This document shows, piece by piece, positions 32,225 through 42,754 of a stretch of DNA of 64,000 nucleotides. A program made the translations under genes and the position numbers. Origin of the DNA: Limanda limanda (lineage: Eukaryota > Chordata > Actinopteri > Pleuronectiformes > Pleuronectidae); the NCBI RefSeq assembly GCF_963576545.1, contig NC_083639.1, forward strand, positions 22,600,118 to 22,664,117. Reading direction: 5' to 3'. Numbering within the stretch: position 1 is the first letter of the stretch; every line of letters begins with the position of its first letter. The notes below the pieces were generated by a model. It worked only from the letters and a program-made list of their open reading frames with translations. It made no database searches and was not told where the DNA came from.

Positions 32225-32310
<86 letters not shown>
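32225..32310. repeat. (AC)n microsatellite, about 86 bp
   Basis: An uninterrupted AC/GT dinucleotide tract of about 43 units, the longest perfect microsatellite in the window. It is likely polymorphic and can adopt Z-DNA under supercoiling. Confidence 0.97.
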
Positions 32311-32313
<3 letters not shown>

Positions 32314-32750
32314 TAATAGAACTTTGCCATTTATATTACTATGATACCTCTTAAAGTCCTTTTGTTATAGTCTAATGATATTTGTGATGTGTTTGTGTGT
32401 GTTTATGTGTGCATGTGTGTGTGTGTTTATGTGTGCAAAGATCATATTTAGACACCAGTGTTCATCCTACGGCTTCTGGATATTCTTGACATTCCATTCC
32501 ATTACAAAGATTTCATTTCCAGTTAAGTTGCTAAGATAGCGAGGGAGAACTTTGCATAAAACATGTTGGATATTTGCCTTAGTTCCTCTCCCTTCCCTTT
32601 ACTTTCTAGCCTTGAAACCACAGCATGTCTGTATAATGTCTAGTGGGAGATTCAAAAGGTCTCAGTCCAGTTTTAATTCCCTGCTACAAATAACGAGCTG
32701 AGAAAAAACCTCCCTGTCAGGAAAAATAATTCTTCTCTCAGGTTTCTCAC

Positions 32751-32889
32751 CGGCCCTGGGACGTGGAGGAACGCAGCAGAATGGAATGGCTTGCAGCGCT
32801 CTCCTCCGTCTGACTTCATTTATACAGATAACATGTGGTTTGTTAGCTTTAATATCTGGACCAGATTCTGCTACAATTTTTTCCAGATC
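32751..32889 (-). CDS. Unidentified candidate internal exon
   Basis: Flanked by an AAAAG acceptor-like site and a GTGAGA donor on the - strand. It is open throughout, reading DLEKIVAESGPDIK, then INEVRRRRALQAIPFC and VPPRPRA. It has an Arg-rich patch and a protein-like composition. The phase (enters at 0, leaves at 1) does not match the exon at 32999-33165 directly, so an extra small exon, another partner, or a broken gene would be needed. Family not recognised. Confidence 0.35.
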
Positions 32890-32998
32890 CTTTTGTGGAT
32901 ACATACAAACACAGAGTGGCCATAGTGTAAGAGCAGGAGGTACACACACAAAGTAATCACTCTCATAAATCAGAGTCACACTCCCAAACAAGACTTAC

Positions 32999-33165
32999 AA
33001 GGAATTGAACCAATACATTTTAGTTGTATGTGGCATTCCCTTCTTATTTCATCCATCCGTGCACTTTGTCTCAAAGCTGAGTTTGATCCGGAGTTTGTCC
33101 TCGCACCCGCTTTCACTGGTGCATTTCTCCGTTGCATGACCTGTGGCTTGCTCCAGGGAGTCAGT
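32999..33165 (-). CDS. Unidentified candidate exon with strong splice sites
   Basis: The acceptor is a very good polypyrimidine tract (TTTTTTCCTCTCTGGGCCCCAG) and the donor is GTAAGT. One frame is fully open: LTPWSKPQVMQRRNAPVK, ARTNSGSNSALRQSARMDEI and RRECHIQLKCIGSIP. This supports a genuine exon in that frame. A different frame overlaps here as part of the open reading frame starting at 33426. Product not recognised. Confidence 0.4.
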
Positions 33166-33426
33166 CTGGGGCCCAGAGAGGAAAAAACAAACATCATTAC
33201 CAATGTGGTCCAAGTCCTGATGTGAACCTTGAGGAAAAAGAGCTCCTTTCTTCTCAGTGACTGATTCATCTGCAGGGACATTTAAAGATGTAGCACCTGG
33301 AAACCAGGGGAACACAGACTGTTCACCACAGATCCTCCTGAGGACCTGCTGGGCTGTGTGACTGCTGCAATATGGACTAAATGACGGATGCGAAAGACGA
33401 TTGGTTGAATTTCTATTGCCACTCAT
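33049..33426 (-). CDS. Unidentified open reading frame with ATG start
   Basis: A 125-codon frame from ATG (33424-33426, context ACAATGAGT) to TGA. It begins MSGNRNSTNRLSHPSFSPYC and contains AQQVLRRICGEQSVFPWFPG. It may be one exon, or its 5' part (to about FPWFPG) may be an exon and the remainder intron leading to the acceptor at 33166. No known domain, signal peptide or membrane segment is seen. It competes with the exon at 32999-33165 for the overlapping bases. Confidence 0.3.
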   Translation of the reverse strand: MSGNRNSTNRLSHPSFSPYCSSHTAQQVLRRICGEQSVFPWFPGATSLNVPADESVTEKKGALFPQGSHQDLDHIGNDVCFFLSGPQTDSLEQATGHATEKCTSESGCEDKLRIKLSFETKCTDG

Positions 33427-33429
33427 TGT

Positions 33430-35703
33430 TGGGTTTTTAATGATTAGCAATGTTGTTTAATATGACTGCGAAATAAGGACATGGTACCTATTGAAATGAC
33501 ATTTTATTGATTTATGATTGATTTATGATAATCTTTGAGAAAAAAAATGGAAAATGTATGACCTTATAAGCTGATCGCAGAGATTCTGAAAATTTTGAGC
33601 TTTTAGTTTTGCAACAGAAATCCAACGGTTTTGAAAGGCACTGATAAAAGTCTAAGGGAATCCTGCTGGCAGGTGGGTTTAGACTGATGTTTTTTTCAGT
33701 TGTCGGGTTTTGGTAGATGTGGCAAATTGTAGACTTGTTTCCTCTATCATGTGAGACAAAGGGTTACATTTCTTTATTCAGGATAATCAGATTTTCGGAA
33801 TAGGCATGACGTTATGTCTAAAAACAACAGCAGTCAATCAAATAACTCAAACTTATATATAAACCGCACATGTGAACAGTAATGGAGCTAATTTGGTTTA
33901 ATTTTATGAAAAATAATGACTATAAATCTTCACTGCAGAAAAACCAGGTAGGATGAATAGTTTTCTGACTTCACACTGCACCATAGACTGTTTGTAAAAA
34001 GCTGTTCACACAGTGTTCAGCCCTGAACAATACAAGGCGGCAGTATATTGTAGAACTGCTTGGGGAGGAACCAAACAGGAGCATTAACACAGACAAGGAG
34101 AACATCCCATTACAAACAGGCAGGTTTAGAATTGGCATTGCTCTAGTATGTATTGTATAAACTGTCATTTGTCTTGACTCCAAAATGCAATTGGAACCAA
34201 ACTTACAATATGAGATGCATGCACATGTGAACTTACAGTGATCAGATTGGACAGTATTTGACCTAAAGGTGGAACTACAGCAACTTGGTTGTGTGTCGTT
34301 TTTCTTCATTGCTGTAAAAAGCTCAAATGCCAGATCTCAGAAATCATGATCCAGCCTGAGTGACTGCCAGTCATTATGTGTGTTTTGGTGCCAATCCAGA
34401 TGTAGATGAAATTACTTTATATTTTCTAAGAGACGATTGTGTTGCTTTGAATGTGGTGGGCTCTCTCTGACTGCTGTCTAGGTTGATTTAGTAGGTGGGA
34501 AGAAAATTAGGATGAATTAACAATTTGGGTTTTGAAGCAGCTTCACAGAATCATGAATCAGAAACTTTACTGTAAATAATGAGGTGTTTCTGAAGTGTCT
34601 TTAATATATTTTATGCGTCAAAGGTCAATCCTTGTCACCTGTCACAGGTCAACAATCAAGAAGCAGTTATCCTACACACACACACACACTTTTATGAATA
34701 TGGTGAGACTATTCTGACATTATTTGCGTTGCTTTGAGTTAGTTGAGTTTGTGGGATAAAGGTCCCATACTTCATACAGATACAAATACAGAAAAAGTAT
34801 ATTGACATCCATAAAAATTATATTTTTCTGGCTATAAGAACCAAAAACCCTGTCATTCTGGAGTTCTAGCAAAAACAAGTAATTTCTTGTGTCAGTCTCT
34901 GGGCCCCTCTTCTGATTGACTGTTTGATGAGTGACGCACAGCAAGGCCAAGCACAGGTAATGGGCTGAAGCTGAATACTGTAGCTTTTTAAAAGTGACCG
35001 GTACATGGAAATGGTGACGGGCACTGCTGAGGAGCAGTCAACACTGAAATGAGCCAAAATGTCAGACTAAAATGCTCCAGTATTTCAGAATAAATGAATT
35101 GTGGCCATTTAGCTCAAAGAGCTACTTTTACAACTCAGACATGTATGGCCGAACTTTGATGGACCAGACACATGGTTCAAAAGTCTCTTAATTATTAATG
35201 GGTGTCTTGCATCTTCCTATTTAGGGCAATAACTGTCTTGAATGTGTGCTTCAAACTACAATAAAATACTGCTGCACTGATTTCAGGCCAGATTTTTATT
35301 GGTCAAAAGAACGCCTCAATTTCAGACCAACAGACCATGAGGGCACAAGAACATTTGTTATCGAAAACAATGTGGGTGCTGACAACAGTGTTGGTCTGAA
35401 GGACACACTGTTGTGGAAACATTTGCAATTATATGGACCAATTTTCAAATAATGCAGCACACATCCACCTCCTATCACATGTTAGCCCTGTGAAGTCCCC
35501 ATGGTCAACATGCTGGACCCCTGATCTGATCCAAACACATTATGTTGGTTTCATCTGACCAGAGAATGTGCTGCCATCAAGCTTCTTTTCTTTTGTTTGG
35601 TAAAGTTTTGCAGTTTCATGTCATTTTGTAAGCGATGGCCGTCTTCTTGGACGCCACTCGTAAAATTTCATACAGTCTGATCAATCAATCAGTGACACAC
35701 ATC
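33430..35703. other. Non-coding sequence left of the BEL element
   Basis: No exon was recognised. A CA tract lies at 34676-34690. The stretch around 35520-35640 has protein-like fragments suggestive of an old transposon, but none could be classified. Confidence 0.35.
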
Positions 35704-36126
35704 TGTAGGAGCCATATTAACCTTTGTTATCTTTCTTTATTAGCCATGCGTGTGTGTGTGTGTGTGTGAGAGTGACACTGTCTGTAGGTGTTTTTACCCC
35801 ACCTACAGGACGCCTGAACTGAACCTGAGAGGCGAAGGGTGGAGCCAAGAGGAAAGGCTTAAAGAGCCAGCCACAAGAGCATCTGGGCGTGGCTGAGCGA
35901 GGCAACACTTTTTTGACCATGTTTTGTGACGTTCAATGTGCTCTACGAGAGACTCTTTAGTTGAATGTATTTAGTTTGTTTCAAGCAATTTGTAAACCAT
36001 CTTTTTTCTACAATAAATGGCCAAAGGGACCAACCGGACAAACCTCTACTCCTCATCTTTTATACATGTGTCAGGATCAAACCCAACTCAGCCACCAGTA
36101 GCAGTAAAATAGAAATTGCTGCTACA
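35704..36126 (+). repeat. 5' LTR of the BEL/Pao element
   Basis: 423 bp, beginning TGTAGGAGCC and ending GCTGCTACA, giving the inverted TGTAG...CTACA ends. It contains a GT microsatellite at about 35749-35768 and an AATAAA at 36012-36017 that would serve as the polyadenylation signal from the matching 3' copy. Confidence 0.95.
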
Positions 36127-36426
36127 ATTAGTCAAAAAAGTGCCTTGGATGGATGACCTTGGAAAAAAAAAGCAACATTGGATGGATGAATACTGGAACA
36201 AAGGAGGTTGAAGTCTGAATTCAGGTGCATGTGCCACTCGGGAGTGGTGGAGGACCAAGATTGAATCCAACTGAATCTGCAGAAATCGGTATGTGTATGA
36301 AGAAACTTTAAAGGAATCTTGTTTATTGCCTGAAGAAGAATCATTTTTGTTGAATATTGATTTATATTTTTGAAGAAAAAAGGACTTTGAGTTTGTCAAG
36401 TTGAACAAAGAGCTTCAGTTTCCAAT
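36127..36426 (+). other. BEL/Pao leader between 5' LTR and start codon
   Basis: About 300 bp of untranslated leader that should contain the tRNA primer-binding site just after the LTR. I could not assign the primer tRNA confidently. Candidate sequence begins with ATTAGTCAAAAAAGTGCC. Confidence 0.6.
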
Positions 36427-39400
36427 ATGGCTGACCATGCTGATATTTCTGTTGATTCTGAAAGGCAAAGAGAAATGTTTGAGTTTGAGAAAAAGGAAGC
36501 AAAACAAGTTAGAAGGAATAAATTGGCTGCTTTGACTCGCAAAATGAATAGGATGACTGAACTCATGTCTGATCCAGCAAACCTGGAGCAAGTAAAGAAG
36601 AACTTGCAGGAATATATATTTATGTTTGAGGAGTTTAATGAATTACACAAAGGATATCAAGAGCTTTTATCAAAGGATGAATGTGTTACAGACACAGGAG
36701 AGTGGTATGAACCGAAGAGGATTCATTTTGAGGAGTTTAAGACAAGGGCTGAAGAATGGATTCAATCATGTCCTGTTGTTGCACCTCCAACAGAGAAAGA
36801 TGATGAAATTAGTCCCAAAGACAGCATCTCTTCAGTTAGTAGGGGATCTAAAAGGTCAATATCAAGTTCAGCTTCAGCTCGTCTGGTGGCACAGGCTGAG
36901 AGGGCAGCACTTTTAGCAAAGGCTGATGCTATGAAAGAAAGGCAAGCTTTAGAAGAAAAAGGAGAAAAAATTAGAAGGCAAGTGGAGACTTTGACTTTTG
37001 AAGCTGAATTGTCTGCTACAAATGCCAGGCTTGCAGTGTATGCTGGTGCTGAGGAGCAAGTGGCTTCTACCCCAGCTGATGGCATGAATGTGTACTTCGA
37101 GGAAAGGAACCTGGAACTCGACAACATCGACACACTGCAACAAGTGGCTCACACAACCAACATATTTGAGGAAAGGATTGTTCGACCAAAGGATCAAGTG
37201 AAACACGTACCTTTGTTTCAAGCACGCAGCAGACAAGGTGAACTGGGTGACTATAGAGGACACTGGTTACTCCAGGAAACCCCAGAGGCCGTGGGTCCAG
37301 ATCAAAGGTCACAGTCTACATTGAATCTACAGGCAGATCGTGCAACTCAAGGAGGTAATGATGTTCTGAAACTTATTAAGGAGAAATCCATTGATCACTC
37401 TGACAAAGTTGAGCTCAGTACAGAATACAGACCGCTGGTTGATCTTGTAAACTCCGGGAAAGACATGGCAGGTCCTATGCTGCCTGAACAAGGGCAGTAC
37501 AGGTCATTACAGGACAATGTAGATCCCATTAGTCTAATTGCGATCTTGAATAGACAAAATGAAATCACGTCTATGCTTCTCAGACAGCAGCAATTATCTA
37601 CATTGCCACCTAAAAGTGTTACTGTCTTTGATGGAGATATCTTAGAGTTTAGGTCATTTATGAACTCTTTTGAACATAACATTGAGAGGAAAACAGACAA
37701 TGGACAAGACAGATTGTTTTACCTTGAACAATATACAAAGGGCCAAGCTAGGGACCTAGTAAAGAGCTGTCAGCACATGGATGGAGATCAGGGTTATCTC
37801 AGAGCCAAACGCTTGTTACAGGAACATTTTGGCAATGAGTTTAAAATTTCCACCGCTTACATTAAGAAAGCTCTTAATTGGCCTATCCTGAAGCCTGAAG
37901 ACCCAAAGGCATTGAATGACTATGCTCTGTTTCTGAAAGGATGCTGTAATGCCATGACAAAACTGGATTACATGAGTGAACTGAATGTTGCATCTACCTT
38001 GAAAGCCTTAGTCATGAAATTACCCTACAAGTTTCGGGATAAGTGGAGGACTAAAGCTCAGGAGAAACTGGATGGCAACAGCAGGATAACATTTGCAGAT
38101 CTTGTACAGTTCATTGAGAAACAGGCAAAGATATGTTCCAACCCAGTATTTGGAGAAATCCAAGATTCAGTTGCTAGTAGGAGTAAAAGGCCAGAGGAAA
38201 GCAAGCCCATGTTTAGGCCCAAGGTTAATTATGCAGCTAATGTGGCGGCAGTAACCACTCCAGTGACTTCAAAAATGGACAGTGATGTCAAATCCCCATG
38301 CCTCTGCTGTGATGGTGCTCACAGTCTGGAGCACTGCTCTGACTTCAAGAAGAAAACACACAGGGAAAAGTTGAATCTTTTAAAGGAAAAGGCACTCTGT
38401 TTTGGATGCTTGCGTATAGGACACAGAAGCAAAGACTGTCATGCGCGTCTGTCATGCAACATCTGCAACCGAAGCCATCCCAGTGTGCTTCACATCAACT
38501 TTCAGGTCAAAGGTGAGACCTCAAAGTTAGCAGAGTCACCAAAGAATATCAAAGAGGTGAAGTCCAATGTTTGTCGGCATAATGGGGCCGGGAACTCTAA
38601 ATGTGCACTTTCAATCTTACCTGTTCAAGTGAAGTCTGTGAAAGGCAACAGAATCATTCAAACTTATGCTTTTCTCGATCCAGGCAGTTCAGCAACATTC
38701 TGCACGGAGAGGCTGGCGCAGAAATTGAGTCTGGAAGGGAAACCAACAACTGTTTTGCTAAAAACAATGGCACAAGAACGGCCTGTCAAGAGTTTGTTGG
38801 TGTCAGGTCTAGAAGTGTGCGAACTGAAAAGTAACAATTTCTTTCCTTTACCTGAGGTCTTCACTCAAAGGTCTATGCCAGTGACAAAGGACGACATCCC
38901 AACACAGGCGGATTTAAGGAAATGGCCTTATATCAGTGAAGTTCAATTACTACAAATAGACTCTGACATTGATTTACTAATTGGCATGAATGCAGCAAAT
39001 TTGATGGAACCCTGGCAGGTGATCAACTCACAAGAAGATGGGCCCTATGCTGTAAAAACCCTACTAGGATGGGTAGTCAATGGTCCATTGGGAGGATGCA
39101 GTAAAGGTGTGGACAAGACCACAGTGACTGTTAATAGGATCTCCCTGGTTAACCTGCAAGAACTTCTGGTGAGTCAATACAACACTGATTTCATTGAGAG
39201 AGCATATGATGAAAAGAGTGAAATGTCAGTAGATGACAAGAAGTTCTTGAACATTGCCAATGAATCTGTTAAAGTGATAGAGGGTCACTACTGCATTAAC
39301 TTACCTTTTAAAGCTGATAAAGTTACGATGCCTAACAACCGTGTGATTGCAGAACAACGCCTTTTGAATCTGAAAAGGAAGTTCAAAAGAGATCTGAATT

Positions 39401-42400
39401 ATCAAAAGGAGTACAGAGAGTTCCTGAATGATGTCACTCATAAGGGCTATGCTGAAATGGTTCCCCCAGCACAGGTGAACAGAACTCATGGGAAAGTTTG
39501 GTATATCCCTCATCATGGGGTATATCACCCAAAGAAGAAGACCATCAGAGTAGTGTTCGATTGCAGTGCAACATTTCAGGGGACATCCCTCAACTCTGAA
39601 CTACTCCAGGGCCCAAATCTGACAAGCACACTGATAGGAGTGCTCACACGTTTCCGAAAAGAGCCAGTAGCACTGATGGCAGACATACAGGCCATGTTCC
39701 ATCAGGTCAAGGTCACAGAAGGTGATACAGACTTCTTGCGCTTCTTTTGGTGGCCACATGGAAATGTGGATGATGCTCCTGCAGAATTCCGAATGACTGT
39801 TCATTTATTTGGAGCGGTCTCTTCACCCAGCATTGCAAACTTTGCACTCAGAAAGACTGCAGAGGACAATGCAGGCAACTTCCCTCCTGAGGTAACAAAG
39901 ACAATATTGCAGAACTTTTATGTGGATGATTGTTTAAAATCTGTGTCCACAGAAAAGGAAGCAGTAGAGCTGATCTCAAACCTCACCACAGTCTGTCACC
40001 GAGGAGGATTTCATTTATCAAAGTGGATAAGCAACAGCAGAGCTGTCCTTGCTACTGTTCCACCAGAGGACAGAGCCAAAGAGGTAAAGAAATTGGACTT
40101 GAACAAAGATCAATTGCCCATGGAGAGAGCCTTAGGACTTCAATGGTGCGTGCAAGGTGACTCCTTTAAGTTCAACAGCACAATCAGTGAACGTGCACTT
40201 ACCAGAAGGGGCATCCTATCCATGGTAACGTCAATATACGACCCCTTAGGCTTTCTGTGTCCACTTACTTTGCCAGCTAAACTGTTGTTGCAGGAACTTT
40301 GCAGACAGAACTTTGGATGGGACGTGACCATTCCCCTCACTCTATCGGAGCAGTGGACAAATTGGAACAGCAGTCTGTCAATGCTTGAAGGCTTTGAGGT
40401 ACCACGCTGTTTCAAGCCAAGTCATTTTGGTGAGTCAGTGCACAGCCAGATCCACAATTTCTCTGATGCCAGTGAGCTAGGCTATGGAACAGCCAGCTAT
40501 CTCAGAATGACTAACGCAAAGGGAAAAGTTCATGTAGCATTCTTGATGGGCAAAGCGAGAGTAGCTCCATTAAAAAGGCAGACCATCCCGAGGCTGGAGC
40601 TAGCCGCAGCAGCTTTGTCAGTCAAAGTGGACAGAATGCTCAAAGCAGAACTACCATCAACAAGAGATAAGTCAGTGTTTTGGTCTGACAGTACAGCTGT
40701 GTTAAAATACATCTCAAATGACCACACTCGCTTCCACACCTATGTGGCGAATAGGACATCTAGGATTAGGGAAGCCACACAAGTGTCTCAGTGGAGACAT
40801 ATTAACACAAAGCGAAACCCTGCTGACGACTGCTCTAGAGGTGTGAGTGCAGAGAGGTTCATGAGGAATCAAAGATGGATCTGTGGACCAGAGTTCCTCT
40901 GGTCATCAGAAGAGGATTGGCCAAATGAACCAATAGACAGGAGTCAGCTTTGTATGGATGACCCAGAGGTCAGAAAATCTGTAACAGTTAATTCCATCAT
41001 GCAGACATGTGAGGAAAGGCCCACAGACAAGTTACTCAATTACTTTTCAGATTGGCTGAAGTTGAGAGTAGCTGTTGCATGGATAATGAAAGTGAAGAAT
41101 GCATTGAGGAACTTGGTGCAGAAAAGAAAGGACTCAAAGAAAGACTGTCAGTATCAAAAGGCAACCAGAATAAACACAAGGTCAGTTAAGTGTGACATGA
41201 AAGAATCAATAACAGCTGAAGATCTAAAAAGAGCAGAAAATACAATACTTACCTATGTGCAGAGACAAAGTTTCCCACAGGAAATCAGCATGCTGCAAGA
41301 GGGAGCATCCTGTGTGAGAAAAGGCAGCAGCATCTACAGACTGGATCCGGTGCTGGATGGTGGCATCCTCAGAGTGGGTGGGCGTCTAAGGAGATCAGCA
41401 ATGCCGGAGGAAAGGAAACACCCTGCCATTCTGGCCAAAGACCACCACGTGTCCACTCTGATCCTGCGCCACATCCATGCTCAAACTGGACGGGGAGGAA
41501 GGAACCATATGCTATCCCAGGTACGAAAAACATACTGGATTGTAAAGGCAAACACTGCTGCACGAAAGGTTCTCTCTCACTGTGTGACTTGCAGAAAGAA
41601 CAGAGGAAAACCTGGTGAACAAAAGATGGCTGATCTGCCAGGGGAAAGACTTGTCACAGACTTGCCACCATTTACGAATGTTGGTCTTGACTACTTCGGC
41701 CCTTTTGAGGTGAGAAGGGGCAGGAGCATGCTGAAAAGGTATGGCGTCATCTTTACCTGCATGACCAGCCGAGCAGTACATCTGGAGGTGGCCTGTTCTT
41801 TAACCACAGACTCTTGCATCAATGCCATCAGACGTTTTTTGTGTCGAAGAGGCACAGCACAACACATGAGATCAGATCATGGCACTAACCTTGTAGGTGC
41901 AGAGAGAGAGCTGAGAGAAGCACTTCAAGCCATGGAACACAGAAAGATCCAACAAACTCTAAGGAAGGACGGAGTTCAGTGGAGCTTCAATCCCCCCACT
42001 GCCTCTCACCATGGTGGGTTCTGGGAACGCCTCATCCGAATGATAAGGCATGTCTTATGTTCAGTATTGAAGCAGCAAACTTTAGATGATGAAGGCCTAA
42101 CCACTGTTTTCTGTGAAGTAGAGGCAATTCTCAACAGCCGGCCTATAACAAAGGTATCTGATGACCCACAAGATTTAGAAGCCCTAACTCCCAATCACAT
42201 ACTTCTGTACAGAACTAACCCACTTCTGCCCCCTGGAGTCTTTTCAAGTTCTGACCTTTACCACAGAAGACGCTGGAGACAGGTCCAGTATATAGCTGAA
42301 CTATTCTGGAAGAGATGGCTGCTAGAATACCTCCCCCTCCTCCAGGAAAGACAAAAGTGGTCAAGAACCAGAAGAAACTTCGTCCCAGGCGACATTGTAC

Positions 42401-42609
42401 TAATAGCAGATAACAACGCTCCTCGCAGCTACTGGCTACTGGGAAGAGTCTTAGAGGCCAAGCCTGATGCCAGAGGCCATGTCCGCGTGGTGAAGCTGCA
42501 AACAAAGACGAGTGTACTGGAGAGGCCAGTGTCCAAAATCTGTTTACTGCTCGAGGGTGATGACAGTTCCTGTAAGGAAAATCCTGAACACCAAAAGAGT
42601 TCAAGATAA
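36427..42609 (+). CDS. BEL/Pao Gag-Pol polyprotein, uninterrupted
   Basis: A 2060-residue frame without stops. The N-terminal third is a coiled-coil-rich gag with a segment like the retrotransposon-associated DUF1759 (VFDGDILEFRSF). CCHC-like knuckles start near C625 (CLCCDGAHSLEHC). The aspartic protease motif is LDPGSS at D751. The reverse transcriptase has D1086 (MADIQ) and YVDD at 1165-1168. RNase H acidic residues are at D1347 (FSDAS), D1421 (WSDST) and D1467/1468 (NPADD). The integrase has an HHCC-type zinc region (H1682, H1684, C1719, C1722) and DDE at D1755, D1817 and E1867, then a C-terminal DUF5641-like domain. The start ATG at 36427 is the first in frame after the leader. All catalytic residues I can locate are intact, so the element may be autonomous. 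No envelope. Confidence 0.95.
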   Translation: MADHADISVDSERQREMFEFEKKEAKQVRRNKLAALTRKMNRMTELMSDPANLEQVKKNLQEYIFMFEEFNELHKGYQELLSKDECVTDTGEWYEPKRIHFEEFKTRAEEWIQSCPVVAPPTEKDDEISPKDSISSVSRGSKRSISSSASARLVAQAERAALLAKADAMKERQALEEKGEKIRRQVETLTFEAELSATNARLAVYAGAEEQVASTPADGMNVYFEERNLELDNIDTLQQVAHTTNIFEERIVRPKDQVKHVPLFQARSRQGELGDYRGHWLLQETPEAVGPDQRSQSTLNLQADRATQGGNDVLKLIKEKSIDHSDKVELSTEYRPLVDLVNSGKDMAGPMLPEQGQYRSLQDNVDPISLIAILNRQNEITSMLLRQQQLSTLPPKSVTVFDGDILEFRSFMNSFEHNIERKTDNGQDRLFYLEQYTKGQARDLVKSCQHMDGDQGYLRAKRLLQEHFGNEFKISTAYIKKALNWPILKPEDPKALNDYALFLKGCCNAMTKLDYMSELNVASTLKALVMKLPYKFRDKWRTKAQEKLDGNSRITFADLVQFIEKQAKICSNPVFGEIQDSVASRSKRPEESKPMFRPKVNYAANVAAVTTPVTSKMDSDVKSPCLCCDGAHSLEHCSDFKKKTHREKLNLLKEKALCFGCLRIGHRSKDCHARLSCNICNRSHPSVLHINFQVKGETSKLAESPKNIKEVKSNVCRHNGAGNSKCALSILPVQVKSVKGNRIIQTYAFLDPGSSATFCTERLAQKLSLEGKPTTVLLKTMAQERPVKSLLVSGLEVCELKSNNFFPLPEVFTQRSMPVTKDDIPTQADLRKWPYISEVQLLQIDSDIDLLIGMNAANLMEPWQVINSQEDGPYAVKTLLGWVVNGPLGGCSKGVDKTTVTVNRISLVNLQELLVSQYNTDFIERAYDEKSEMSVDDKKFLNIANESVKVIEGHYCINLPFKADKVTMPNNRVIAEQRLLNLKRKFKRDLNYQKEYREFLNDVTHKGYAEMVPPAQVNRTHGKVWYIPHHGVYHPKKKTIRVVFDCSATFQGTSLNSELLQGPNLTSTLIGVLTRFRKEPVALMADIQAMFHQVKVTEGDTDFLRFFWWPHGNVDDAPAEFRMTVHLFGAVSSPSIANFALRKTAEDNAGNFPPEVTKTILQNFYVDDCLKSVSTEKEAVELISNLTTVCHRGGFHLSKWISNSRAVLATVPPEDRAKEVKKLDLNKDQLPMERALGLQWCVQGDSFKFNSTISERALTRRGILSMVTSIYDPLGFLCPLTLPAKLLLQELCRQNFGWDVTIPLTLSEQWTNWNSSLSMLEGFEVPRCFKPSHFGESVHSQIHNFSDASELGYGTASYLRMTNAKGKVHVAFLMGKARVAPLKRQTIPRLELAAAALSVKVDRMLKAELPSTRDKSVFWSDSTAVLKYISNDHTRFHTYVANRTSRIREATQVSQWRHINTKRNPADDCSRGVSAERFMRNQRWICGPEFLWSSEEDWPNEPIDRSQLCMDDPEVRKSVTVNSIMQTCEERPTDKLLNYFSDWLKLRVAVAWIMKVKNALRNLVQKRKDSKKDCQYQKATRINTRSVKCDMKESITAEDLKRAENTILTYVQRQSFPQEISMLQEGASCVRKGSSIYRLDPVLDGGILRVGGRLRRSAMPEERKHPAILAKDHHVSTLILRHIHAQTGRGGRNHMLSQVRKTYWIVKANTAARKVLSHCVTCRKNRGKPGEQKMADLPGERLVTDLPPFTNVGLDYFGPFEVRRGRSMLKRYGVIFTCMTSRAVHLEVACSLTTDSCINAIRRFLCRRGTAQHMRSDHGTNLVGAERELREALQAMEHRKIQQTLRKDGVQWSFNPPTASHHGGFWERLIRMIRHVLCSVLKQQTLDDEGLTTVFCEVEAILNSRPITKVSDDPQDLEALTPNHILLYRTNPLLPPGVFSSSDLYHRRRWRQVQYIAELFWKRWLLEYLPLLQERQKWSRTRRNFVPGDIVLIADNNAPRSYWLLGRVLEAKPDARGHVRVVKLQTKTSVLERPVSKICLLLEGDDSSCKENPEHQKSSR

Positions 42610-42734
42610 GTTCATTTATTCACTTTGAGTTCATATTTTGAGATTATGTTTAAGATTGCCAAATGATTGAAAATAAGTAAACTGCAAGTAGAAATGGCTC
42701 ATTTGTAATTTAAATAATTGTCTTTGCCTCTACA

Positions 42735-42754
42735 AACACAATTAGGGGCCGGTA
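42735..42754 (+). other. Polypurine tract and 3' LTR boundary
   Basis: A purine-rich AATTAGGGGCCGGTA sequence lies directly before the TGTAGG start of the 3' LTR, in the position expected for plus-strand priming. Confidence 0.6.

Noticed and set aside
32120..32308. Open frame of alternating Cys and Val
   Set aside because: A translation of the AC microsatellite.
35520..35700. Possible transposase-like text left of the BEL element
   Set aside because: Fragments too short and diverged to assign to Tc1 or any other family.
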